From: Papilionanthe hookeriana x Papilionanthe teres | Taxonomy: Eukaryota; Streptophyta; Magnoliopsida; Asparagales; Orchidaceae | Length of the DNA: 64,000 bases | Direction of reading: 5' to 3' | NCBI GenBank assembly: GCA_022702705.1 | Contig: CM040421.1 | Location: 5,316,090 to 5,380,089 of the forward strand | Shown: in pieces, positions 46,760 through 58,440 of the stretch | Numbering within the stretch: position 1 is the first letter of the stretch | Layout: each line of letters begins with the position of its first letter | The notes under the pieces: model-generated | What the model was told of the DNA's origin: nothing | What the model saw: only the letters and a program-made list of their open reading frames with translations | The model's database searches: none | Translations under genes and position numbers: made by a program

Positions 46760-49079
46760 CTTCTCTCAATCTCCTTGTTGACCTCATTTTGGGTGAGGTC
46801 TTTTCTCTCCTTAGTGCTTCTTAGGATCTAGCCATAGGTTTTCTCCTTGACTATCCTAGAGGACTAGAATTGGGACCCACCCTTTAGCAATTCAGCTACT
46901 TCTTGACTCCTCTTGGGACCCCACTTGGATGGTTTCAAACCTCTAAATCACCTTAAAAGGTTAAGACCACCATATGGGGAACCAATAGTGAGCTCCTATA
47001 AGGTTGTTCAAGCCTTAGGAATTCCTTGGGTGGTCTGATCCTGGTGAGTTCTGGCTTACACACACTGCACTCTCACACACCATCCTTACCCATTTCTCCC
47101 CCTCGTTCATTGGGACACTCATGTGGCTAAGTCCAAACCCCTAGCTCTTTGGCTAAGAGGGTTGGGAACAACCCATAAGATGTTCAGGATAGACATTCTT
47201 GGTCCATGGCTCACTTTAAGTATTATCATGATCAAAATTCAACTTTTGCCAAATGCCTAGTTGTGACATTGGGTCCTTCAAACCTACCTAAAATCACCTA
47301 ATTGCCCCAAATTTTTCAAAATTCCCCAAAAATTACCAAAAATTTCCAAAAATCCTAGAGATCATTTTGAAACAACCTCCACCTTTTAAATCCACCAAAA
47401 TACCCAAATACCCTCAAAATAACCTCTTGATACCCTAAAATACCCTTTTGGCACAAAATTTCAAAAATTCCAAAAATTCCCAGAAAATTCAAGAAACTTC
47501 CAAATATTCCCAATTTCATTTTATTCAACTACACCGTAGCCCAATTTTGCCAAAATAATCCACTTTTATCAAAATCCCCAAATTAACCCATTTTTTACCT
47601 AAATGGACCCAATGTCACACTAAACCAACCCATTTGACCTCAATTTTGCCCAATTTCAATTCTAATCTACAATTCAACATCATTACTATCAATCTAAACC
47701 AAATCCAAGCCCAATTTGATTCATATTTGAGTTCAATTCCATTTGAAATCCAATACCCCCATTTAGCCTAAAGTGAACCCATGCCCTAAACCTACCAAAT
47801 TGATTAGCCAAACCCTGAAATTTCTTCCCAATTGATATTGGGAACTCTTCAATACATTCTCCTAGACCATTTGAAACATTCAATTGGGTCTAAACCCCAC
47901 TTTAACCCAACTTGGACCCAAGTTGATTCAACCTTGCCTAAATTAACCAAAATACCAAAATCCACCAAATTGACCTTCCAATTGAACTCAAAACCTCCCC
48001 ATGTCTTCATGAAACTTCTTCATGGCAATCACCTCTTCAAAATTACTCAAGACATTTGGACCCAAATCAATACCTAACTCAAGTTAGCCCAACCCAAACC
48101 CAAGTGAGCCAATTTGAACCCATGACCAAACCAAACCAAATTGAACCAAATGTGGCTAAACCAACCTATCCACAGCCACTAAGTGAGCCCTAGGAACCAC
48201 CCTAGATCCACCTAGCCCAAGCTAAGTGAGCCATGGACCAAGGGTTCCCCATTTTAAGGGATCTCTTCCCTTAAATAGACAAATCCACCTTTTGGCTCAC
48301 CCCAAATCCCCCCTTGCCTGGTTTATCACCATTAAACCCTACTCCTTGGTTGACGTGACCCATGGCCAGCTCCCTTGTCCTTACCGGCCGGCCTAGCTGC
48401 CGGAGGGGGTCAAAACCGAGAGCCACCACCAAGTGAAACAAACCCAAACCCAATTGGCCACCTCAGCCAAATCAAACTTTGGAGCCTCTCTGTCCTCCAC
48501 CTGAGCAGTAGAATTCACCCACCAATTGAGCCCTAGCTCAGCCCAATGGCCCTGGCCATTTAAATACCTCTTCTCGGCCATGAGAAAGGTGCTGAAGGGT
48601 GTTGAATTTTTTCTCAACAGAAGTCCCCCAAACTATTCTCAGAGCTTCTCCCAGCCTAGAGAAGAAGAACCCCACTGTTCTCCTGCCCTGAATCCCCTCA
48701 GCCGAGCCCAATTTCTCAGCTGAAAATCAGGCCAGAAACAGGACACTCTCTGAAACTTCACCAAATCCAAATTAACTCCTCCCACACCTTCACCAGAGGT
48801 AGAGAAGGAGTTCCCCAGTGAAAGCCCCCTCTCCAAACCACCCAATTGTTCCAGCCTCCAAGCTTTGTGATCGGGCGTGGTGCAAGTCAAGCCTAGACAT
48901 TTCACCACAGCTCCAGGCTTCATCCCTAGTCTCCTTGGACTCCAACGAACGTGCCGAGCCTCTCTGATAGAAGCTTCACTTCTCAGAGCCAAGGTATTGC
49001 CCTCTTCTTCCTCCTGAGCTTCCAGCGATTCTTCATTTTATTCAAGTCAGTTTCAATGCATGTTTACCGTATGGATGTG

Positions 49080-49400
49080 TTCGTCTTCTCAAGACGAATC
49101 CATAGAGCATAAGAACTCAAAAATCTGTTGAGAATCGAGGGAGATATTACAGTTAGAAGGTCTACGGTCACGGGTGCACACCAGTCGGAGACGATGATCA
49201 GCCACCGTCGGATTGCGCGTGTATCGAACGAACGGCTCAGATGGCGTCGGACGAGGAGATAGAGCGTGAACCGCGGACCGCGTGGCAGCTGACTCAGGTG
49301 GCGGCGTCGAATGGGAGCGCGACACGTAGAGCTTCGGAGCCGCCGAGGTTGACGCGGCGCTGACTGGTTTAAGTAGGAAAATCCGATTTTTCTTATTTAT
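49080..49400 (-). promoter_or_regulatory. GC-rich promoter-like block of X5
   Basis: The block has GCGGACCGCGTGGCAGCTGA (49,271), CGTCGGATTGCGCG (49,206), GTATCGAACGAACGG (49,221) and CGGAGCCGCCGAGG (49,336). It is the best-preserved of the five copies and has many CpG sites. The downstream TATA-like word is weak here. Confidence 0.55.
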
Positions 49401-49619
49401 TTAAATACCTAAAACTTCAAAAATTGATATCTTTGCATAGAAAAATCATAAAAATAAAAGAAAAATACCCTCTTGCTCAGTGTACAGAGGAGAATAATGT
49501 GGAAAAAGAATTGATCTATTTTGTTGAGTATTTTATTTTTAATTAATTTAATATTGTTTTGAGCATTTTAATTCTCCATGCATGTATACATTTCACCATG
49601 GCATGAGACCATAGAGCTT

Positions 49620-50580
49620 TTGTAGCCTCTGATCTTGGGAACATTCCCTGAATTTTTCAAGGTCGAGGTCATCCCCGTGGTAAGTTATGTATTTTTCAAG
49701 TTTATGTCACTTTTTTGACATTTTAATTCCAAAAATTAGCATGTTGTTCAGAAAATTCCAGAAAAATTTGGTGAAGTCCCTTAGGACTAGAGGACCCTAG
49801 GATAATTATGGTTTGAATCAATTCATTAAAAATAATCCTAATTGGCCTAATCACTCTAAATTGAACTTTAATTAATTAGGATTAATCACACATTAAAATA
49901 ACTTGAAAATAATTCTCCACTGATCTTTAGGATCAGGGGAACCTCACATGAAAATTTGAAGTTAATTAGAAATGTTTAACCCTACTAAATGAATTAATTA
50001 AACCACATAATCAAAATTAAACTTTAAAAATTCATAACTCCAAAAATACATTTCAAAAATTCACCAAATCGATTTGGGGACTTCTCTGATATCAGAGGAG
50101 TATAAGAAAAATTAAATTAGAATTTTCTAAAAATTTTCATTTTAAGCATATTTTAATATTTTTAATAATTAAAAAATAATAAAAATAAAAAAATAATAAA
50201 AATCATAAAAATGTCATATTTGGTCCCCTAATCACTTAGGAATCAATCAAATATTTTTCCTAAGTCTCTAGGTTAAGATATTTAATTTTCAAAGCCTTAA
50301 AACTTTTTTTTAATTAAACAAAATGTATTTTCTAGCCTTCCCCACTAAATTAATTCTAATAAATCAAAGAAAAATCATAAAAATATAAAATTTGTTTCTC
50401 TAGTTTTTTTGAGGACAGAGAGATTTTTTGAAAAATATATAATCCATTTTTCAACTTTTATTTTATTTTATAATTAATTAACACTCCAAAACTCAAAATA
50501 ATTATAATAAATAAAATATAATTCAAAAAATCACCAAAATTGGTCCAAGTGGTCCTCTGGTCATTAGGAATGTCTCATAA
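49620..50580 (-). repeat. Degenerate units of about 150 bp with dyad symmetry in X5
   Basis: Related segments start near 49,627, 49,775, 49,920, 50,080, 50,222, 50,395 and 50,541. Each has a small inverted repeat followed by AAAAT-rich sequence. The clearest are CTCTGATATCAGAG (50,084-50,097, perfect palindrome), CTGATCTTTAGGATCAG (49,920) and CCTAATCACTTAGG (50,227). Equivalent series are at 44,080-45,030 and 34,180-35,100. Confidence 0.6.
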
Positions 50581-52459
50581 TTTTCTTATGGACAGAAACT
50601 TTATCTTGGTCATGTTAATGAATTTTCTTTGAAAATCCATATTTTTCATTAAAAATAATTATATAAATAAATTAAATTCAGAAAAATCACATTTTCTCCT
50701 TTAATGTCTTAATTGACATGTGAGTGAAGTGGAATAAAAATTTTAAATTTACTTAAGCTTAATTTAATGAGTTATAAAATAAATAAGCTTAAAGGGGCAT
50801 AAAGGTAATAAAAGATTTTAACCCCCTAATTAAAACTTTAGGTTTAATCAACATGGGGGTAAAATATCTGATTTTAATCTTCTCTTAAGATGATTGAAAC
50901 TTTGGGAAATTGAAGGGTAGGAACCCATTAATCACTTTAATAAAAAAAATGAAACCTTAATTAATTAAATAATTCAAATTTTGGAAGATTAATTAAAATT
51001 GGATTATTAAAATGGGGATATAACTTAAGAGGACAAATGAAATTAATAGTTAAATAATTCTTAATTAAAACCTACATCATTAAAAAAAAATTTAACAATT
51101 GATTAAAATCTAAAATGGTAAATAAAAAAAAATAAGCAAATTAAAATATTTGAAATTAATCTAAAAATCATTTCAAAACAAACTTAAATCAAAATTACAA
51201 ATTCTAAATAATTGTTAAAACAACTTATTTTAAATTAAATCATCAAAATTTAATAAATAATTTGAACACCTCTTTTGACCTAAGTTAATCTAAAAATTGA
51301 ATTAACATGAAATTTTGTTATCATTTATAAAAAATTTTAACTTAAATGAATCAAACATCATTCCACACTTGAAAGCATTGATTAAAATTTTATAATTAAA
51401 TCACATTAAAGTAAATCATCAATTTTAACTTTAAATCATTAAAAATCTTTAACAAATTAACTTGTCCCTGAAAGCTTTAAATTATTATATCTAGTAACTG
51501 AAGTGTTAAGTGAAATGTCACCTCACTCATAGGATAATCAAACATCCTAGTTCATTGAGCAAAGGAACAAAACTTAACTAAACCCTTGGATGATCAATTC
51601 ACCAGTACAATGAAATTCATTTGGACTCAAAATAATCTCAGAAGTATTGAAAAGATGTTTAGAATTCGTTCTAAGCACTTACTCAATATGGTGAGATGTT
51701 TTAAAGAACAATTGAACTTTATTGTTCTTTGATGAAGAAAATCATCCTTAACTAAAAATCAAGAACCTAGACGTCATAGGAAATGACTAGCTATAGGATT
51801 AGGATTATGGTAGACAACCAAAACCATTCCTTTAGTCTTTACTTGGGTACTTGTTGAAATTTTTAAATGTCTTAACATGTGTCTTAAAGTGTAGCTTGGA
51901 ATGACGTGAAGACTCTCCAGGTACGCTTTTATGTTATTGCAATTTATTGTATTGCACTGCGCTTTACTTTTATTGCATGTTAAACAAGACTGTTGCATGA
52001 AAACTAAAACCTTTAGGATATCCACAAAATCGAAACCAAAACTAAATTAAAAGTCACTACAAGATAAAATCCACCACAACAACATTTCAAAATATAAAAC
52101 AACTCAAAATTTAATCACAAACAAAACAACAAAACCACAACTTTAACTAAATTAAAACGTCTCGTTGAATGATCGAGAATACCTCGGATGATGTAACCCA
52201 CGTGTTGCTAACGGGATTTCCCACGGTCTAAATGAAAGTGTGGAACTCATTCAGTTGAGTTTAGCAAATTCATCTAGACTAAGTGAATTCGATGAAAATA
52301 ATGGTGTCGGGATGACGGAACCGTAGGATCTTAATCGGTTCTGTTTAAACAACTTTAAGATTTGTTTTAATTAAAGCACTAAAAGACATTTGGACTTTAA
52401 GATTTATAAACCAGAACATTTCTCTCATCTCTTGATTTTCATCTTCTAAAACCAAACCT

Positions 52460-54325
52460 CTGCAACAACAAGGAGCTTGGAGCATAGTGGGCAGCACGGC
52501 CATCGTCATCAGTAAAACATGTGCTACTTCAGCAGAACCAATCTTTAGTCTAAATAACCAAGCCATAGGACTTCGAGGTAGTTTGCCAAGTGCAACATAA
52601 ATCCTCAACCTTTTTGTTAGGCATTTGTATAATCATGTTATGCAAATTAAGCCCTAACCGGTCTTAGGACTCCGAGGTGGTCATTTGGCACGACATAAAC
52701 CCTCACATCTTCGAGGCTATTTGTGTGATTATGTCATACAAATATAAGACCTAAATAAATAAAATTGGCAGGATTGCAACATTAAATAAACTCCCAAATT
52801 GAAGCCAAACAATAGGATAGTTTGGGAAGTTGCCAAGATTCTTCTTGGATCCTCAGCTTCTCCTCTTCTCTTCCTTTTGAACTCCTGAAAATAACTGTTC
52901 TAAATCTGAGTTAATCCCTTTTGAAATTCCAAAATCAATCCTTTGAAACCTCAAACTTTAAAATTCTTGAGAGCAAAACCACTGATCATTATCGAGAGTT
53001 TTCTTAAATGATTCCCATTATTTAAGATGTAATTAACTATAGGGGCTGACCCTTATAGGGAACTTTAAGAACCCAGGTAATATAAACCCTGCTTAATTCC
53101 TCTATATTAAACAGAGAAACTTGTCAGCTTATAAAATTGGTTCGCAGGCCAAACGAATGTCACAAATCTTCTAGTTTATTTAATCGAGCCCCATCATCAA
53201 GCACTGTATCTATTCTTCGGGATAGATACATAGTTTGTGGTGTGGTGTTCGTTTATATAAACTATTCGGGATGTGAGATCGGTTTGATTTCGTATCTTAA
53301 AATTTTCAAACTTAAAATTATTTTTAAAAATCAAATGCTACTTTCTAAACTATATATATATATATATATTTAATTTAAAACCTAAAAATACGCCGACACT
53401 CCTACAATTGACATTTCTAAAACTAAACATGCTACGATGAGGAGCTTGGAACACGCATTGTGGGTAGCACGACCATCTTCAACAGCAAAACTCCTTAGCA
53501 ATTAAACAACAAGTCATAGGACTTTGAGTTAGCTTGCCTAGTGCAGTATAAATCCTCACTTTATCTCTTTAGGCTTTTGCATGACCATGTTGTGCAATAT
53601 AAGCCCTGACTCGTCTTAGGATTCCGAGGTTGTGATCGGGTATGAAATAAATTCTCTTATCTTTCAGGCTATTCAGAAGATCGATATCAAGTGAATGTAT
53701 GCCCTAAATAATAAAATTGGTAAGATGAAATATCAAATAATAATCTCAAATTGAAGCCAAACCATAAGATAATTTGGGAAAGAACACTAAGATTCTTCTT
53801 GGGTCTTTGTCTTTCCCCTGGCTTTCTCTTCATTCGGATTCCTACAATAACTGTTCCAAAACCGGAGCTACTCACATATTGAATTTCCTATTATCACATT
53901 TTCTTGAATAAACCTACCATTTGGAAGTCATGAATACAATATTTTATGATCTATATCAAGAGTTTTCTTAAGTAACCTCAGTTATCTAAGTTGTAATTAA
54001 CTATAGGGGCTTACCCTTATAGGAAACTTAAAGGCCCCAGATTAACCTATCTAGTTGCTTTATACTAGATAGTTGAAAGTGTTGGTCAACATGAATGGTT
54101 TGCAGACCAAACAGATGTCATGACTTTTTTAGTTTATTTGATCAAGCCTCATCACTAAGTTATATATCTATCTTTCGGGATATATACATGTCTTGCGATG
54201 AAGTGCTTGATTATTTAAACTATCATTTATATGATTTGATTTCATATTTTTAAAATTAAAATGATTTTTTCTATATACATACATATATTCCTAAATTAAA
54301 CAACACCTCAAAACTCTATGCCGAC
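52460..54325 (-). repeat. Tandem duplication of about 930 bp at the start of X5
   Basis: 52,460-53,395 and 53,397-54,325 carry the same blocks in the same order: GAGGAGCTTGGA or AAGGAGCTTGGA, TAGGACTTTGAG or TAGGACTTCGAG, AAGATTCTTCTTGG, AGTTTTCTTAA followed by ATGTAATTAACTATAGGGGC, a run of TA or CATA repeats, and a GCCGACA end. They differ at many positions, so the duplication is old. Confidence 0.75.
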
Positions 54326-54468
54326 AGAGCCAAATTTTCTGATGTTTCATCTACCTCTAGGCCCTCTACTTCACGTGCTTTCTACTTGTCCTCTTGCCTC
54401 CTTGGATTATATTACTGAATGTTTAGAGAAATTAGAGAATGATTTTGCAGTAATAGATATATGATATT
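54326..54468 (+). pseudogene. Upstream part of a second accessory ORF, broken
   Basis: A frame with LDYITECLEKLENDFAVI (about 54,403-54,455) resembles the coiled-coil part of the ORF at 21,524-21,715 and ends in a stop (54,454-54,456 in the downstream frame). The piece begins right at the X5 edge, so the element is truncated on its 5' side. Confidence 0.4.
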
Positions 54469-54675
54469 GTGGAATTTTTGGAAAATTCAGATATCCAGAA
54501 TAAGCAGCACAGAGAATATCAATCTGGAATCCATGACTCTTTAATAGAAGTTTTTAGAAGGAATAATATGTTGGTTGATGATAATCCAGAAGAGTTTCCT
54601 TCATATCCTAAATATCAGACATTTGATTGGTGCAAGCCTATAGAGGATGATGATGATGATGAGGGAGAGGAGTAG
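54469..54675 (+). pseudogene. Small accessory ORF, second copy (acidic C-terminus)
   Basis: The open frame begins after a stop at 54,454 and has no ATG; the first codons are not a real start. It encodes an HDSLIEVFRRNN word, then EEFPSYPKYQTFDWCKP and an acidic end EDDDDDEGEE before a TAG. The order matches the second part of the ORF at 21,700-21,872 (ESLVRFLKG, FPTCPRFSPYV, GDEDDEATDSD). Both stand upstream of an AT-rich 3' region, purine tract and LTR. I do not recognise the protein. Two independent, diverged copies at the same place suggest a real retroelement protein, not a random frame. Confidence 0.5.
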
Positions 54676-55931
54676 GAGATATTTTTATTGTGATTGTAGT
54701 AAGTGTACTTAGCTTTGCTTTATTAGTTACCTCTGGATGTAGTCTATGCATGTTGGACATTTGTACTGGAATGTTTATTTTCCGCACTTGTTACAATGGT
54801 GTGATTAGTTTTAATTTATTTATATTTATCAATTTCATGTTAAAACTGTTGAGATGAGATTTATTTATGTACTGTACCGATGCATGTTAGCTTTTCTACT
54901 TTTACCTGCACTTTTTCTGATAAGTGCAAGTAGTTTTTCTTTTGCCCTGTATATTCCTTGAGATTAATTCTATGCATGTTTTTTTAAAAAATAAGTTTGG
55001 GGGGGGGGGGCAGAAAAATTTTAAAACTTAAACATTATTTATCCTTAATAAATTGTCTTATTAAATTAATATTATTTTAAAAAAATAATTTTGGGATAGT
55101 GGTGTTACTATTAGGATACTATAGTTTTGATTTTAGGATGTTATAGAAAATTTAGTTGAGTTTTTAGAAAAATAAGACTATTCCAAATTTAAGATATTTA
55201 GTAGGAAACTATAGGAAAATGATTTGTCTATCACTAAAAATAAATTGTATTTTTGAAAAATTAAGATTTCTAGATCTATACTTCATATGAATTTAGCCTT
55301 TGTTAAACTAATTCTTAAACTAATACTAACTCTTTTCAAGTAAGAGAAAGTGATAAGTTTTTTAATTTAAGAGATGGAGAGTGAAATTAAAAATTATTAA
55401 AGGCTAATCCAGATATAGTAATCCTCACATAGAAAAAAAAAAGAAATGATTGAAAATGATCCTGAAATAAAAAGAAAAACAAAAACTAAAGAAATAAAAA
55501 AATTGAAAAAATAAAAAGTGAGGAGAAGCTTGAGGGGATGTCTAATTAAAAATTGATTTCACTTGAATTTACTTAAGAAAGAAAACTTAATTACAATCTT
55601 AAGCTTGATGTTCTTCTTAAATGGTATTAGTCAAAGCTTGAAAAAGGGGTTTACATTCTATCATTAATACTTTCTAGGAATCATAAGTTTAACAAATTAC
55701 AATTCAATTTTAATTAAATAGAAAATCAGGTTTTCTAGGTTGAATACTAAATACTCAGATACTTTAATTCTAGCCCTATTTACTAAAATTTCCCCTATAT
55801 TGCACTATAACTTTTTTGGAAGAAAAATTATAGAAAATCCTGAAAAAACACATTACCTCAAATCAATAAGTAAAGTTTTAAAAATTATAGTATTACTCGA
55901 GGACACATAATGTTTAAGTTTGGGAGACTTT
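54676..55931 (+). other. AT-rich 3' noncoding region of a second Athila-like element
   Basis: It matches 21,873-23,315 in layout. AAGTTTGGGGGG with a run of 12 G (54,999-55,010) stands where 22,391 has GAAGTTTGGGGGAAGGG. A block at 55,400-55,590 repeats CAGATATAGTAATCCTCACA, GTGAGGAGAAGCTTGAG and TGATTTCACTTGAAT. TTTAAGTTTGGGAGACTT (55,914-55,931) is the likely polypurine tract. Confidence 0.6.
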
Positions 55932-57499
55932 TGACATGTCCTTTAAACGTGTTAATTTTCCTTCTGCATTTACTACTTAATTTTGATGATATTGTACTTT
56001 AATGGAAGGTATTTTCATGATTTTGATGTAGGTATAATAGGTAAAGAAATTAGAGCAAAAACAGAGCAAAACCAAGAAAATTGAGCATTGGAGCTTGGAG
56101 CTGAACTAGCGCTTAGGCACCAACTTCTGGTGCCTCATTATAGGGTGTCATGACACCTGATCTGGTGCTTAAGTGTCGGACCCCGTGGAAGCAACAAAGA
56201 AGGTGGCGCCTAGGCGCCACATATTGGCGCATAGGCTCCAGGTGTTCTACCCAGTTGATAGAGGGAGCGATGCCTAAGGACCATAGTTGCGCGCCTAGGC
56301 TCCAGAACTGTCTGGACGGTTTTTCCACTAGTTTTTTCCCACAATTTGAAGATTTTTTCTAGATTGATTCAATGGAAATGAGAAAAATAGGCATTGGAGA
56401 GTTCAAGGAAGAAGATAGACTGTAGAGAGTTAAAGAAAAAAGTGACTGTTTTCCTTTGTTTTTTTGTTTTAAATTTGAATTCTATGGGAGGTGTAATGAT
56501 TTGTTGTGAGATAGCAAGGAGAACACTTTGTGGTAGATCTTTTATTCATTTCTCAGGGAAGAATATATGTTTCTTCTATTTCGATTGTGATGTATTGAAG
56601 TAATTTATAGTATTTTACTTTGTTTTCATACAAGATGATTTGCTTTGTGGTTTTCTTCATGAAATCTGAGTAGTTTACTTGCTTCCTTCATTTTGTGATG
56701 AATTAGCAGCATGTGTAGGGAGTAATTTAATTAGAATCATGTTACTTCAATGAATGTGATGATATTTCATCTGAACTTCACTTACATTACAATTTGGGTA
56801 GTTATAGTGTTAAAATTCGTTGTGAACCCATAAGATCAGGGAGGGCTATTACTTCAAACAACTAGTGATTACCACACTAATCTTTAGGGTGGAGAAAAAG
56901 TATTCTTGGGGTTAGTGCAAAGATAGGGAGATGATTTTAGCGAGGATAATTAGGAGGTCTTTAGGGTGACTGGCGGAAACAAGTCATATGTTAACCTAGT
57001 TTCTTTATGCACTTGGAAAATGGTAAAGAAAGGGGATGCTCCTATTGCCACATATTTTAATTAGGGATTCTAGTTTAGTTGTCCTACACTAGCTACTAGT
57101 TTCATTACAAAGTGACGAAACCTCTGATCAGTTTGAACTTCATACTTAAATTGCTTAGTCCAATTAGCTTAAACCTTATGCTTAATTTAGTTTAGTGTAC
57201 TTAGCTGAAGAGTCAACTTAAAATTTTAATAGAGGTTTAGTAAAATTTATAGCTCACTAAAAACCAAATCTATTTCCTAGCTAAAATTTCCTAGATTCAG
57301 TTAGAGTCTATTTTACGTCCGTTAAATTTACAAACTTCCCAGTGGGTTCGATACTTGGGACATAAAGAAAGTCATATGTTACTTTAGCGATACAAGCACT
57401 TACGTTTATACTTGGTGTATAGTGATTAAGATTGAAAAATTAAGTGATTAAATTTATAAAACATAATTTTTAAAATTATAATATCTAAACCCTAAATCA
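55932..57499 (+). mobile_element. 3' LTR of the second Athila-like element (+)
   Basis: The start, TGACATGTCC at 55,932, follows the purine tract. GATATTGTACTTTAATGGAA (about 55,988) corresponds to GATATTATGCTTTAATGAAA in other LTRs. An 18-bp perfect palindrome GTGGCGCCTAGGCGCCAC is at 56,203-56,220. The tail (CAGTGGGTTCGATACTTGG at 57,341 and ACAAGCACTTACG at 57,395) is a diverged version of the common tail; the TCA at 57,497-57,499 is the most likely end. Frames on both strands at 56,113-56,362 result from the palindromic GC-rich block. Confidence 0.65.
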
Positions 57500-58440
57500 C
57501 TAGGTATATCGTAGAGAAAGTAGCGGTCACCCAAGCAGATGTGGGATTACCTAAGATAATTTAGACAGGGTGTTCGAATGAATTAAACATTATAATACCC
57601 TCGGGAGCACAAAAAAGTTGGGGTAAAGGAAATAGAGTTCCTCCCAACAGTGACAATTGTGACCACATTCTCGTTATACACTTTTGTCCAGTAAAAAGAG
57701 ACATTGATAAAAAATAAAGATAGGTTGAGAAAACTAATCAAAAAGAGTACAATTGCATTAGCGCATGCGAAAGTGCAGCAACCAAACTGTGGAGGGTGAA
57801 GAAAAGCGATAGAATTGTCGAGTTGCTAACCATATCAATCGACACAAATTCAAAATCCAAGGTCTCACAAAGTATGAAAAGCGACTCGAGGAAGGATACC
57901 AGGTCAAGATAATGTAAGCAAGATTCTTAATATGGAGAGAGACACTTATCCTTAGTGGAGTCGCTGATCAATATTTTTGTTCTTTTTAAAAACTCAAAGT
58001 CTTCAGCTTGTCTATTTATATGTCATCGTCGTATGATTCTTCATTCCAAATAATTCATTCTCTCGGATCATATAAAATGATCCGACGAGGAGCGGAACAA
58101 AGAAAATACACAAACAAATTTTAAAAAGGAACATGGAGGGGTTACGTATGGTAATTCTTGTGTGACAGGTCGAGAGTATACGTCCAAACAAGATCAGATC
58201 AAAATATCTTAAAACACGGAATCCACAAAAAATCCCTATATAAGCCACCCATAACCATAAATCAAATCATTTAAGATGATTCAACGAGGAGAGAAACGAA
58301 GAAAATAAATAAAAATTTTAAAAAGAAACATGTAGGGCTTATGTACGATAATCTTCGTGTGATGGGTCGAGATTATACGTCTGAAAAAGATCAGATCAAA
58401 ATATCTCAAAACACGGTATCCACCAAAAAAAATTAGCTTT
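57500..58440. other. Unassigned DNA with a 199-bp tandem duplication
   Basis: 58,067-58,230 and 58,266-58,430 are two versions of one segment with a period of 199 bp. Both have an ATCAT...ATGAT start, CGACGAGG or CAACGAGG, AAATTTTAAAAAG or AAATTTTAAAAAGA, GGTCGAGA, TATACGTC and AAGATCAGATCAAAATATCT. The remaining sequence matches nothing else in the window. No gene is seen. Confidence 0.6.

Larger units (their letters stand above)
46760..54325 (-). mobile_element. X family copy X5 (-), with duplicated start
   Basis: The most complete copy of the X3-X5 subtype. On the minus strand it starts at GGCTCTGTCGGCATAG (54,325), carries two tandem versions of the start module (54,325-53,397 and 53,395-52,460), the block with CGATTAAGATCCTACGG (about 52,325) and mini-hairpin (52,193-52,208), an AT-rich region, units of about 150 bp (50,580-49,620), the GC-rich block (49,400-49,080), a C-rich post-promoter part (48,990-47,000) and an end at ATGAGGTCAACAAGG (about 46,790). 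No coding capacity was found. Short frames such as 48,639-48,992 follow its GC-rich composition. Confidence 0.6.

Noticed and set aside
48639..48992. 117-codon minus-strand frame
   Set aside because: It is in the post-promoter part of X5; the matching part of X4 (43,180-43,500) has no such frame.
56113..56362. Frames of about 70 codons on both strands
   Set aside because: They overlap the palindromic GGCGCC block of an LTR, which gives mirror-image frames.
57500..58060. Possible Athila-like leader after the LTR at 57,499
   Set aside because: No primer-site-like sequence follows the LTR end, and the segment matches no other internal region here.
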